A DNA stretch of 64,000 nucleotides from Pseudocitrobacter cyperus (GCF_039889165.1 NZ_JAYMYY010000001.1:1178001-1242000), one strand, 5' to 3'; positions 7,770-16,114 are shown, counted from the first letter of the stretch. The notes: a model not told the origin generated them from the sequence alone. A program made the numbers and translations.

Positions 7770-9761
7770 ATGAAGCAATTTATTCATCGCTGGGATGCGA
7801 TCCGCGAACGAGCCTTACGCAGTTCCCAGGTTGAAGCGTTAATCGAGCGTCTGGAACCTGTTCTCAGCGCCCCCGCACAGGTGCCAGAAACGGGGATAGC
7901 CAGTTGGAACCTCTACTATTTTTGCCCCGATCACGGCGTCAGACTGGTTTGGGATCGCCACTCCCCCACTCAACATCGCTGCCCCATTGATGACGTTCTG
8001 TTTAGCGGCGAGCCTTACGACAGCGCATGGTGGCGCGAGATGAACGGGCGTAACGCCCGGATGTGTTATCAGTCTGGCCTGCTGTGGCGGCTGACTGGCG
8101 AACACCGCTATATGCAGCGAACGGCGGAAATACTCTCCCGCTATGCGGATTACTACCCGGGCTATCAGGTGCATGGCAACATACCGCATAACGGCCCAGG
8201 AAAGATGAATGCGCAAACCCTGTGCGAAGCCAACTGTTTACTGGATATGGCGCTGGGCTACGATTTTATCGCCGATGCGCTATCGCCCACCGAACAGCAG
8301 CATATTTGTCAGCAACTGCTGCGCGAAGCCGCCACCTTTTTAATGGCCCATCGCAGCCCGCAAATGCATAACCACGAGGTGAAAATTAGCGCCGCAATTG
8401 CGGTTATCGGCTTTATCCTTGAAGACGATGCGTTGATTGATTTTGCCGTCAATCAACCTTACGGCCTGCGCTGGCAGCTTGAGCATGGCCTGCTGAAGGA
8501 AGGGTTGTGGTTCGAAGGCTCTATTCATTATCACTACTATGCACTTCAGGGATTTATAGCCTTTGAAAAACTGGCCCACGACACCCGCTGGAGTTTACAG
8601 CACCTTCCGTACTATCGGCAGATGCTGGATTTCCCCCTTACCCTGCTTATGCCGGATGGCACATTCCCCCGCCTGAATGACTGTATCGCGGGCCAGGAAA
8701 CGCTGCATCATCGCGATATTTATGAGTTTGCCTGGTTTTTGTATCACGCGCCGCGCTATGCCCAGGTGCTGAACTTCCTCGGCGAAGAGACGCAGGATAT
8801 GGACACCGTGCTGTGGCGCGACACCGCGTTACCTGACCTGTGCGAACCGCTGATTCCGGAGCGCTCGATCTATGCCCCTGGTGCGGGAATAAGCCTGTGG
8901 CGAAAACCGCAGAATGGCCAGGCGGTGCTGATCAAACATTCACCCTATGGCGGCGAACACGATCATTACGATCGCCTGAGCGTGTTGATTTGGGATAAGC
9001 ACTTCCCCCTTCTGCCGGATCTCGGTACCACCGGATACGGGGCGAAAATGCATTATGCCTACTACAAGAACAGCGCGACGCATAACACTCTCAGCGTAAA
9101 TCAAACCAATCAACCCCCCGCCACACCGCAGATCTCCGGCTGGCACCAGGGAGAAGATTACTTCTGGCTGGATAGCCACGTTGACTGGCGACAACCCGCG
9201 CCGCAGCTCAATAGCCATACGCGCGTGGAATGGGATAGCGATGCCTGGAAAGATATTCAGTTCAGGCGGCGGATTTTATGGGTGGGAAATACGCTGGTTG
9301 ACCTCTCTACGGTAGAAAACCCGCACCAGCAACAGCTTGACTGGGCATTGCATCTGGATGCGCAGGCGATTGATCCACAAGGGCAATCGGCAACATTCGC
9401 CACAACAGGCCCCCTCAGCATCCTGCGCAATAGCAAGGTTCTCCCCCTTGTCGGTTTTCAGCGTTGTTTATTTGCCCACAGAAAGGGAGAGGTCGCATTG
9501 TGGCTGGCAGGAGACGGAGAGCGCTGGCAGGGTAACGCGCCAGGCAACCCGGCGATTAGCGATCTGAGCTATGTGATATTACGTAGCCGACAAAAAAATG
9601 CGCAGTTTGTTGCTGTGTGGGATTTTGATACAACCCGCCCAATCACAGAGCTTAAACTCAGGCAAGACGAAGAAGGCTGGTATCTGACCTGCTGGCGGGG
9701 AGAAACCGTCAGCCAGTTTATGCTACCTGCCTCTGCGGGGCGTGATCCAGCCCTGGAATGA
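7770..9761 (+). CDS. Heparinase II/III-family polysaccharide lyase (PL15-like oligosaccharide lyase)
   Basis: 663 residues from the ATG at 7770 (AAAGGAT upstream). An N-terminal alpha/alpha toroid carries MHNHEVKIS with His near 202 and EGLWFEGSIHYHYYALQG around 250; a C-terminal beta sheet domain carries GEHDHYDRLSVLIWD and NSATHNTLSVNQ. These are hallmarks of the heparinase II/III superfamily; the resemblance to exo-acting PL15 and PL17 alginate-type lyases is my inference. No signal peptide is seen, so it likely acts in the cytosol, releasing unsaturated monosaccharides that feed the KDG pathway. Confidence 0.8.
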   Translation: MKQFIHRWDAIRERALRSSQVEALIERLEPVLSAPAQVPETGIASWNLYYFCPDHGVRLVWDRHSPTQHRCPIDDVLFSGEPYDSAWWREMNGRNARMCYQSGLLWRLTGEHRYMQRTAEILSRYADYYPGYQVHGNIPHNGPGKMNAQTLCEANCLLDMALGYDFIADALSPTEQQHICQQLLREAATFLMAHRSPQMHNHEVKISAAIAVIGFILEDDALIDFAVNQPYGLRWQLEHGLLKEGLWFEGSIHYHYYALQGFIAFEKLAHDTRWSLQHLPYYRQMLDFPLTLLMPDGTFPRLNDCIAGQETLHHRDIYEFAWFLYHAPRYAQVLNFLGEETQDMDTVLWRDTALPDLCEPLIPERSIYAPGAGISLWRKPQNGQAVLIKHSPYGGEHDHYDRLSVLIWDKHFPLLPDLGTTGYGAKMHYAYYKNSATHNTLSVNQTNQPPATPQISGWHQGEDYFWLDSHVDWRQPAPQLNSHTRVEWDSDAWKDIQFRRRILWVGNTLVDLSTVENPHQQQLDWALHLDAQAIDPQGQSATFATTGPLSILRNSKVLPLVGFQRCLFAHRKGEVALWLAGDGERWQGNAPGNPAISDLSYVILRSRQKNAQFVAVWDFDTTRPITELKLRQDEEGWYLTCWRGETVSQFMLPASAGRDPALE

Positions 9762-9770
9762 CAAGATATC

Positions 9771-9796
9771 CTCCCGACAGCGCCCGCCGTCGGGAG
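9771..9796. terminator. Hairpin between convergent lyase and fsaA genes
   Basis: CTCCCGAC and GTCGGGAG pair around a 10-base loop. It sits in the 40-base gap between two convergent stops. A T run is lacking, so terminator strength is uncertain. Confidence 0.6.
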
Positions 9797-9801
9797 TAAA
9801 A

Positions 9802-10464
9802 TCACAAGGACGTGCGGCCAAACGCCGATTGCCAGTCCTGTTCAAATTTCGCCACCGCCGCGTCAACAGCCGGATAGCTGATGAGCTGCTGAGCGACATC
9901 CAGCGGCAGAGTGACCGATTTACAGCCAGCCAGCAGGCAATCCAGCGCCTGACGCGGCGTTTTAAAACTGGCCGCCAGCACTTTTGCCCGCGGTGCATGC
10001 AGCGTCAGCAGTTCCTGTAATTCACATACGGTTTGAATACCGTTACCGCCCTGAGCATCGATACGGTTCACATAGGGGGCGACATACTCCGCGCCCGCCA
10101 GCGCCGACAGCAACCCCTGCGCCGCACCGTAAACGGCGGTACCGAGCGTCGGAATACCCTCTTCTTTCAGCAGTTTAATCGCTGCAAGGCCTTCTGCCGT
10201 TACCGGCACTTTCACAACCAGATCCGGGATAATGGCCCGCAGTTTATGGGCATCCGCCACCATGCCATCGGCGGTGGTTGCCATCACCTGCGCAAACAGG
10301 CGGCCTTTCCCCTCCATCGCGTCGTACAACTCCGGCAGCAAAACATCGAGCTGTTTCTTTCCTGCGGCAACAATACTTGGGTTAGTTGTCACCCCCGCCA
10401 GAGGGAAAATTCGCGCCAGTTTTTTAACTGCCGCTACATCAGAAGTGTCGAGATAGAGTTCCAT
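9802..10464 (-). CDS. fsaA: Fructose-6-phosphate aldolase
   Basis: 220 residues, the normal length for FsaA, and very similar to the E. coli protein throughout (MELYLDTSDV, PLAGVTTNPSI, GTAVYGAAQGLLSALAGAEYVAPYVNRIDAQGG split over several blocks). Lys85 in VVKVPVT is the Schiff-base lysine of this transaldolase-like subfamily. It reversibly splits fructose 6-phosphate into dihydroxyacetone and glyceraldehyde 3-phosphate, and also accepts other aldehydes. In E. coli it also neighbours ybiY and ybiW, but here the pair is transcribed divergently from it. Confidence 0.95.
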   Translation of the reverse strand: MELYLDTSDVAAVKKLARIFPLAGVTTNPSIVAAGKKQLDVLLPELYDAMEGKGRLFAQVMATTADGMVADAHKLRAIIPDLVVKVPVTAEGLAAIKLLKEEGIPTLGTAVYGAAQGLLSALAGAEYVAPYVNRIDAQGGNGIQTVCELQELLTLHAPRAKVLAASFKTPRQALDCLLAGCKSVTLPLDVAQQLISYPAVDAAVAKFEQDWQSAFGRTSL

Positions 10465-10529
10465 CGCCGTTCCTTAAATCGTGACATTTAGCATGCTTTA
10501 ACACTACCACGAGGATACCTCTCCTTTAG

Positions 10530-10543
10530 TTGATTTACGTCAA
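10530..10543. promoter_or_regulatory. Candidate FNR site upstream of the glycyl-radical operon
   Basis: TTGATTTACGTCAA matches the FNR consensus TTGAT-N4-ATCAA at nine of ten fixed positions. It lies 54 bases before the ATG of the activating enzyme. Anaerobic control is expected because glycyl-radical enzymes are oxygen-sensitive. Confidence 0.6.
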
Positions 10544-10546
10544 AGA

Positions 10547-10564
10547 GACTTTCATTCGAAAGTC
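10547..10564. promoter_or_regulatory. Palindromic operator shared with ybiU and ybiV upstream regions
   Basis: GACTTTC and GAAAGTC are perfect 7-base arms around ATTC. On the reverse strand it contains CTTTCGAATGAAAG, identical to the site upstream of ybiU at 16087. The regulator is unknown; the LacI-type protein at 17347-18450 is one candidate. Confidence 0.55.
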
Positions 10565-10597
10565 ATTTAATCTTTATACGAAACACGAGGGGAATGT

Positions 10598-11497
10598 ATG
10601 ATTTTCAATATTCAGCGCTATTCTACCCATGACGGCCCAGGCATCCGCACCGTGGTATTCCTCAAAGGATGCTCACTCGGCTGCCGCTGGTGCCAGAACC
10701 CCGAGAGCCGCTCACGGCAGCAGGATCTGCTGTTTGATCCACGCCTGTGTCTGGAGGGTTGCGACCTCTGCCAGCAGGCCGCTCCGGCGGTGATTGAACG
10801 TGCGCTGAATGGGTTACTCATCCACCGTGAGAAGCTGACTGAAACGGATCTTGCCGCACTCAACGACTGCTGCCCGACGCAGGCGCTGACGGTTTGTGGC
10901 GAGGAGAAAAGCGTCGAAGAGATTATGGCGAGCGTTCTGCGTGATAAACCCTTTTACGATCGCAGCGGCGGCGGGATGACGCTTTCCGGCGGCGAGCCGT
11001 TTATGAATCCGGAACTGGCGCTGGCGCTCCTGAAAAATGCCCACCAGCAAGGCATACACACTGCTGTGGAAACCTGCCTGCATGTACCATGGCGCTACCT
11101 CGAACCCGCGTTGCCATACATCGACCTCTTCCTTGCTGACCTTAAACATGTCGACGACGCGCGCTTCAAAACATGGACTGATGGTTCCGCCAGACGTGTT
11201 CTTGATAACCTGCAACGCCTCGCCGCCGCAGGCAAAAAAATGACCATCCGCGTTCCGCTGATTCAGGGGTTTAACGCCGATATCGATTCCATTAAAGCCA
11301 TTACCGAATTTGCTGCCGACAAACTGAGCGCGCAGGAGATTCACTTTTTGCCGTATCACACGCTGGGCATCAATAAATATTCGCTGCTCGGCCAACCCTA
11401 CAATGCCCCCGACAAGCCGCTCGACGACCCGGAATTGCTGGATTTTGCCCTGCAGTATGCCCGCGAAAAAGGCTTAACGGCGACCCTACGAGGATAA
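10598..11497 (+). CDS. pflE: Glycyl-radical enzyme activating enzyme (YbiY/PflE)
   Basis: 299 residues with a GAGGGGA ribosome site. The radical-SAM cluster motif is C25-S-L-G-C29-R-W-C32, and a second cysteine set CLEGCDLC at 51-58 together with NDCCPTQAL forms the ferredoxin-like insert typical of activating enzymes. GGMTLSGGEP is the SAM-binding GGE motif. It should install the glycyl radical on the product of the next gene, 4 bases downstream. E. coli calls the homologue ybiY. The target reaction is unknown. Confidence 0.92.
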   Translation: MIFNIQRYSTHDGPGIRTVVFLKGCSLGCRWCQNPESRSRQQDLLFDPRLCLEGCDLCQQAAPAVIERALNGLLIHREKLTETDLAALNDCCPTQALTVCGEEKSVEEIMASVLRDKPFYDRSGGGMTLSGGEPFMNPELALALLKNAHQQGIHTAVETCLHVPWRYLEPALPYIDLFLADLKHVDDARFKTWTDGSARRVLDNLQRLAAAGKKMTIRVPLIQGFNADIDSIKAITEFAADKLSAQEIHFLPYHTLGINKYSLLGQPYNAPDKPLDDPELLDFALQYAREKGLTATLRG

Positions 11498-11501
11498 TCT
11501 G

Positions 11502-13934
11502 ATGACCACTCTGACTCTCGATAAACTCACCGACCGTATCAAAACGCACAAATCTGCACTGATAAATATCGTTAAACCGCCGGTCTGTACCGAACGCGCG
11601 CGCCACTACACTGAAGCTTATCAGCAACATCTGGATAAACCGATTCCGGTACGCCGCGCGCTGGCGCTGGCGCATCACCTGGCGGAACGCACCATCTGGA
11701 TCAAGCATGACGAATTGATTATCGGTAATCAGGCAAGTGAAGTGCGAGCGGCGCCGATCTTCCCGGAATATACCGTAAGCTGGATCGAGAAAGAAATTGA
11801 CTCTCTGGCGGATCGCCCGGGGGCAGGTTTCGCGGTCAGTGAAGAAAACAAACGCGTGTTGCATGAAGTATGCCCCTGGTGGCGCGGCCAGACGGTACAG
11901 GATCGCTGCTACGGCATGTTCACCGATGAGCAAAAAGCGCTGCTGGCAACCGGGATAATCAAAGCGGAAGGCAATATGACCTCCGGCGACGCCCACCTGG
12001 CGGTGAATTTCCCGCTGCTGCTGGAAAAAGGCCTCGACGGCATGCGCGCAAAAGTGGCCGAACGTCGCTCGAGAATTAACCTGACCGTGCTGGATGACCT
12101 GCACGGCGAACAGTTTCTGAAAGCGATTGATATCGTACTTGACGCCGTCAGCCTGCATATCGTTCGCTTTGCCGAACTGGCGCGCAAGATGGCGGCAGAA
12201 GAAACCCGCGAAAGCCGCCGCGACGAACTGCTGGCGATGGCGGAAAACTGCGATATCATCGCCCACCAGCCGCCGAAAACCTTCTGGCAGGCGCTACAAC
12301 TCTGCTACTTCATCCAGTTGATCCTGCAGATCGAGTCCAACGGGCACTCCGTCTCCTTTGCCCGTATGGATCAGTATCTCTATCCCTACTACCGCCGCGA
12401 CGTCGAACTGGAACAGACACTGGATCGCGAACACGCCATTGAACTGTTGCATAGCTGCTGGCTGAAGCTGCTGGAAGTTAACAAAATCCGCTCCGGCTCC
12501 CACTCCAAAGCCTCTGCCGGAAGTCCGCTGTATCAGAACGTCACTATCGGCGGGCAAAAACTGGTCAATGGCGAAGCGCAGGATGCGGTCAACCCGCTCT
12601 CTTATGCGATCCTGGAATCCTGCGGCCGCCTGCGCTCCACCCAGCCCAACCTGAGCGTGCGCTATCATGCGGGGATGAGCAACGATTTCCTCGACGCCTG
12701 TGTACAGGTGATCCGTTGCGGCTTCGGCATGCCAGCGTTTAACAACGATGAGATCGTTATTCCGGAATTTATCAAACTGGGCGTTGAGCAGCAGGATGCG
12801 TATGACTATGCGGCGATCGGCTGTATCGAAACCGCCGTCGGCGGCAAATGGGGCTATCGCTGCACCGGCATGAGCTTTATCAACTTCGCTCGCGTGATGC
12901 TGGCGGCAATGGAAGGCGGCCGCGACGCCACCAGCGGCACGGTGTTCCTGCTGCAGGAGCATGCGCTATCGAAAGGTAATTTCAGCAGTTTCGAACAGAT
13001 GCTTGCCGACTGGGATACGCAAATCCGCTACTACACCCGTAAATCAATTGAGATTGAGTACGTGGTCGACACCATGCTGGAGGAGAACGTTCATGACATC
13101 CTCTGCTCGGCGCTGGTGGATGATTGCATCGAACGGGCGAAGAGCATCAAACAGGGCGGTGCGAAATATGACTGGGTTTCCGGCCTTCAGGTAGGCATCG
13201 CTAACCTTGGCAACAGCCTGGCGGCGGTAAAAAAACTGGTCTTCGATCAGGGGCTGATTGGCCAGCAGGAACTGGCGAAAGCGCTGGCGGAAGATTACGA
13301 AGGGCTGACGCATGAACAGCTTCGTCAACGCCTGATCAACGGCGCGCCGAAGTACGGCAACGATGACGATAGCGTCGATACCCTGCTGGCGCGCGCCTAC
13401 CAGACCTATATCGACGAACTAAAGCAGTATCACAACCCGCGCCATGGTCGCGGCCCGATTGGCGGCAACTACTACGCAGGCACCTCGTCCATCTCCGCGA
13501 ACGTGCCGTTTGGCGCGCAGACGATGGCAACACCGGATGGGCGTAAAGCCAAAACCCCGCTGGCAGAAGGCGCAAGCCCGGCCTCCGGTACAGACCATCT
13601 CGGGCCGACCGCAGTAATTAGCTCCGTCGGAAAACTGCCGACCTCAGCTATCCTCGGCGGCGTGTTGCTGAATCAGAAGCTAAACCCGGCGACGCTTGAT
13701 AATGAGAGCGATAAGCAGAAACTGATGGTGCTGTTACGTACTTTCTTTGAAGTACATAAAGGCTGGCATATCCAGTACAACATCGTCTCCCGTGAAACGC
13801 TGCTGGAAGCCAAAAAACATCCGGAGCAATACCGCGATCTCGTGGTGCGTGTCGCCGGCTACTCAGCATTCTTCACCGCCCTGTCGCCGGACGCTCAGGA
13901 CGACATTATTGCCCGTACTGAGCACACGTTATAA
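11502..13934 (+). CDS. pflF: Glycyl-radical enzyme of the PFL family (YbiW/PflF)
   Basis: 810 residues, the usual length. The radical site is Gly786 in RVAGYSAFF. The active centre has a single cysteine (C441 in IGCIETA) rather than the Cys-Cys pair of true pyruvate formate-lyase, so it groups with dehydratase/lyase-type glycyl-radical enzymes such as glycerol dehydratase and choline lyase. Annotation as formate acetyltransferase is therefore doubtful; the substrate is unknown. It is co-transcribed with its activase and probably FNR-controlled. Confidence 0.9.
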   Translation: MTTLTLDKLTDRIKTHKSALINIVKPPVCTERARHYTEAYQQHLDKPIPVRRALALAHHLAERTIWIKHDELIIGNQASEVRAAPIFPEYTVSWIEKEIDSLADRPGAGFAVSEENKRVLHEVCPWWRGQTVQDRCYGMFTDEQKALLATGIIKAEGNMTSGDAHLAVNFPLLLEKGLDGMRAKVAERRSRINLTVLDDLHGEQFLKAIDIVLDAVSLHIVRFAELARKMAAEETRESRRDELLAMAENCDIIAHQPPKTFWQALQLCYFIQLILQIESNGHSVSFARMDQYLYPYYRRDVELEQTLDREHAIELLHSCWLKLLEVNKIRSGSHSKASAGSPLYQNVTIGGQKLVNGEAQDAVNPLSYAILESCGRLRSTQPNLSVRYHAGMSNDFLDACVQVIRCGFGMPAFNNDEIVIPEFIKLGVEQQDAYDYAAIGCIETAVGGKWGYRCTGMSFINFARVMLAAMEGGRDATSGTVFLLQEHALSKGNFSSFEQMLADWDTQIRYYTRKSIEIEYVVDTMLEENVHDILCSALVDDCIERAKSIKQGGAKYDWVSGLQVGIANLGNSLAAVKKLVFDQGLIGQQELAKALAEDYEGLTHEQLRQRLINGAPKYGNDDDSVDTLLARAYQTYIDELKQYHNPRHGRGPIGGNYYAGTSSISANVPFGAQTMATPDGRKAKTPLAEGASPASGTDHLGPTAVISSVGKLPTSAILGGVLLNQKLNPATLDNESDKQKLMVLLRTFFEVHKGWHIQYNIVSRETLLEAKKHPEQYRDLVVRVAGYSAFFTALSPDAQDDIIARTEHTL

Positions 13935-13973
13935 ATCAATTCTGCCCGGTAGCACTACGCTCACCGGGACTAC

Positions 13974-14008
13974 CGCCGGGTAAAGGCTTATCGCCGCCCG
14001 GCGTTTTT
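13974..14008 (+). terminator. Terminator of the ybiY-ybiW operon
   Basis: CGCCGGG pairs with CCCGGCG and is followed by TTTTTAT. A second GC-rich inverted repeat (CCCGGT/ACCGGG) lies just before it at 13945-13967. Confidence 0.8.
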
Positions 14009-14122
14009 ATGTTCGTTGAGGGAGGTTTTCCGAGCATCCTCGCAGGAAAGAGCACGCAAAATCACACTTCATTTCGCAGATGTTAGAGTCTGTCCATCTT
14101 AATCAAACAGGCACGGACAGCC

Positions 14123-15061
14123 ATGAAAGCCAAATTTCCCTCAACACCTCACGATGCCATCTTCAAGACGTTTTTGCGCCACGGTGAAACCGCGCGTGAT
14201 TTTCTGGAAACGCATCTGCCACCCTTTTTGCGACCACATTGCGATCTCGATACCCTGAAACTGGAACCAGAAAGTTTTCTTGATGAGAAACTGCGATCCC
14301 GCTATTCCGACGTGCTCTACTCCCTGCAAACCGGAAATGGCGCAGGATACATCTATGTCATCATCGAACACCAAAGCTCTCCTGACGATCATATGGCTTT
14401 TCGCCTGATGCGCTATGCCGTCGCCGCCATGCAGCGCCATCTGGATATCGGCTATAAAAAGATTCCCCTGGTGATCCCGATTTTGTTCTATCACGGTGAG
14501 GAGACGCCCTATCCTCATTCAATGGACTGGACTGATGAATTTGACAATCCTGAACTGGCCCGCCAGATCTTCTACCGCGCATTTCCGCTGGTGGACATCA
14601 CTGTCACGCCCGATGACGCTATCATGCAACATCGCCGAATCGCGCTACTGGAACTGCTGCAAAAACATATTCGCCAGCGCGATCTCACAGGTTTACTTGA
14701 GCAACTGGTCACCCTTTTATTGTTGGGATACACTACCGAAACGCAGTTGAAAGCGTTAGTTAACTATATGTTCCTCGAAGGAAATACCGAGAACTGTAGC
14801 GCATTGCTGGAAAAGCTGGCGCAGCGTGCGCCGAAGCATAAGGAGACGTTGATGACAATCGCAGAACAGCTTGAGCAAAAGGGACGACAGCAGGGGCTTA
14901 AAGAAGGCAGAGAAGAAGGAAGAGAAGAAGGAAGAGAAGAAGGCCAGCATATCGCCTCCCTGCGCATCGCGAAAAAACTGCTAAAAGAGGGGCTGGATAT
15001 ACAAAAAGTGAGTTTGATTACCGGCCTCGCTCCGGAAGAATTTAAGACCTGTAGCCATTGA
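14123..15061 (+). CDS. Rpn-family recombination-promoting nuclease / putative transposase (PF04754)
   Basis: 312 residues. The N terminus PHDAIFKTFLRHGETARDFLETHLPP, then SRYSDVLYSL and YVIIEHQSS, is the PD-(D/E)XK nuclease core of the Rpn (transposase_31) family, with Asp in YSDV and the E-x-Q form of the motif. The middle part (NPELARQIFYRAFPLVDIT) is also typical. The C terminus has a GREEGREEGREEG repeat. The gene is inserted between ybiW and ybiV, which are neighbours in E. coli. Family members act as DNA nucleases with roles in recombination and phage defence. Confidence 0.88.
   Translation: MKAKFPSTPHDAIFKTFLRHGETARDFLETHLPPFLRPHCDLDTLKLEPESFLDEKLRSRYSDVLYSLQTGNGAGYIYVIIEHQSSPDDHMAFRLMRYAVAAMQRHLDIGYKKIPLVIPILFYHGEETPYPHSMDWTDEFDNPELARQIFYRAFPLVDITVTPDDAIMQHRRIALLELLQKHIRQRDLTGLLEQLVTLLLLGYTTETQLKALVNYMFLEGNTENCSALLEKLAQRAPKHKETLMTIAEQLEQKGRQQGLKEGREEGREEGREEGQHIASLRIAKKLLKEGLDIQKVSLITGLAPEEFKTCSH
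14852..15061 (+). CDS. Possible internal RpnS-like product from an in-frame start
   Basis: Within the rpn gene, an in-frame ATG at 14852 has AAGGAG 7 bases upstream, a far better ribosome site than most genes here. The 69-residue product starts MTIAEQLEQKGRQQG and comprises the repeat plus C-terminal helix region. Rpn genes of E. coli are known to make a short C-terminal protein from an internal start that blocks the nuclease. That this gene does so is inferred. Confidence 0.55.
   Translation: MTIAEQLEQKGRQQGLKEGREEGREEGREEGQHIASLRIAKKLLKEGLDIQKVSLITGLAPEEFKTCSH
14899..14946 (+). repeat. 12-bp tandem repeat inside rpn
   Basis: The unit AGAAGAAGGAAG occurs twice exactly (14911-14922, 14923-14934), followed by a third copy differing at three bases and preceded by a degenerate one. 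It encodes repeating E-E-G-R in frame; gain or loss of a unit would keep the frame and change helix length. Confidence 0.85.
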
Positions 15062-15069
15062 TGTTTTAC

Positions 15070-15081
15070 TTTCATATGAAA
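15070..15081. promoter_or_regulatory. Palindrome upstream of ybiV, variant of the shared operator
   Basis: TTTCATATGAAA is a perfect 12-base palindrome. In context (ACTTTCATATGAAAT) it agrees at 12 of 15 positions with the ybiU site ACTTTCGAATGAAAG. It lies 69 bases before the ybiV ATG. Confidence 0.4.
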
Positions 15082-15150
15082 TAAATTTGTGGATGCGGTC
15101 ACATTGTAATTAGAATGTTTCTGGTCGCAGTTACATCAGGAGCACTGAGT

Positions 15151-15966
15151 ATGACCGTAAAAGTGATCGTCACCGATATGGACGGAACTTTTCTTAATGA
15201 CGCCAAAAAATACGATCGTGACCGTTTTCTGGCGCAGTTTGAACAGCTTCAACAGCGTGGTATTGAGTTCGTCGTCGCCAGCGGAAATCAATATTATCAG
15301 CTTATTACCTTCTTCCCGGAAATTCAGAATCGCATCTCTTTCGTCGCCGAAAATGGCGCACTGGTGTATGAGCACGGGCAACAGCTTTTCCACGGTGAGC
15401 TGACGCACCACGAATCACAAATCGTGATTGCTGAACTACTGAAAGACAAGACGCTGAATTTCGTGGCCTGTGGGCTGGAGAGTGCTTATGTCAGCGAGGA
15501 CGCCCCGGAGGCGTTCGTCGCGCTGATGTCAAAGCATTACTATCGCCTGAAGCGCGTGGCGAGCTATGCGGATATCGACGATAAGCTATTTAAATTCTCG
15601 CTTAACCTGTCCGATGAACAGATCCCGTTGCTGATTGATAAACTGCGCGTCGCGCTCGACGGCGTGATGAAGCCTGTCACCAGCGGCTTTGGCTTTATCG
15701 ACCTGATTATTCCCGGCCTGCACAAAGCCAACGGTATCAGCCGCCTGCTTAAGCGCTGGGATATCTCGCCGCAATCATGTGTGGCCATCGGCGATAGCGG
15801 CAACGATGCCGAAATGTTGAAGCTCGTTAAATATTCGTTTGCCATGGCGAATGCGGGTGAAGCAATCAAAACAATCTCACGCTATGCCACTGACGACAAT
15901 AACCATGACGGTGCGCTGAATGTCATTCAGGCGGTACTGGACGGTCACTCCCCCTTCGATAGCTGA
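15151..15966 (+). CDS. ybiV: HAD-family sugar phosphatase YbiV
   Basis: 271 residues, same length as the E. coli protein and very similar to it. The start at 15151 has AGGAG 9 bases upstream. HAD motif I is D9-M-D11-GT, motif IV is GDSGNDAEM near residue 215, and the central Cof-type (C2B) cap is present. The E. coli enzyme dephosphorylates sugar phosphates, including ribose 5-phosphate and fructose 1-phosphate. It stands alone, with a terminator hairpin 8 bases after its stop. Confidence 0.95.
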   Translation: MTVKVIVTDMDGTFLNDAKKYDRDRFLAQFEQLQQRGIEFVVASGNQYYQLITFFPEIQNRISFVAENGALVYEHGQQLFHGELTHHESQIVIAELLKDKTLNFVACGLESAYVSEDAPEAFVALMSKHYYRLKRVASYADIDDKLFKFSLNLSDEQIPLLIDKLRVALDGVMKPVTSGFGFIDLIIPGLHKANGISRLLKRWDISPQSCVAIGDSGNDAEMLKLVKYSFAMANAGEAIKTISRYATDDNNHDGALNVIQAVLDGHSPFDS

Positions 15967-15973
15967 TCCTTTG

Positions 15974-15992
15974 CGCCGGGTCTGACCCGGCG
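15974..15992 (+). terminator. GC-rich hairpin after ybiV
   Basis: GCCGGGTC and GACCCGGC pair around a short loop. The following sequence is only weakly T-rich (GTTGCTCTCCCTC). Confidence 0.55.
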
Positions 15993-16086
15993 TTGCTCTC
16001 CCTCTTCATCGCTTTGTGCCACTCCTCATTTTTTAAACTTGCATTAACTAAATTTTAACTTAAAGTATCACTTGTAATCATTTTTA

Positions 16087-16100
16087 CTTTCGAATGAAAG
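16087..16100. promoter_or_regulatory. Shared operator upstream of ybiU
   Basis: CTTTCGAATGAAAG: CTTTC and GAAAG arms around GAAT. The same 14-mer occurs on the other strand at 10549-10562. It ends only 14 bases before the ybiU ATG, a place where a bound repressor would block translation start or elongation. Confidence 0.55.
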
Positions 16101-16114
16101 ATTGCGAGGTTGAT

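Noticed and set aside
11370..12266. Open frame of 298 codons on the minus strand
   Set aside because: Antisense to pflE/pflF; composition is a reflection of the sense codons.
11502..13934. Calling pflF a pyruvate formate-lyase
   Set aside because: It lacks the Cys-Cys pair of true PFL; only one Cys is present in the GCIE motif.
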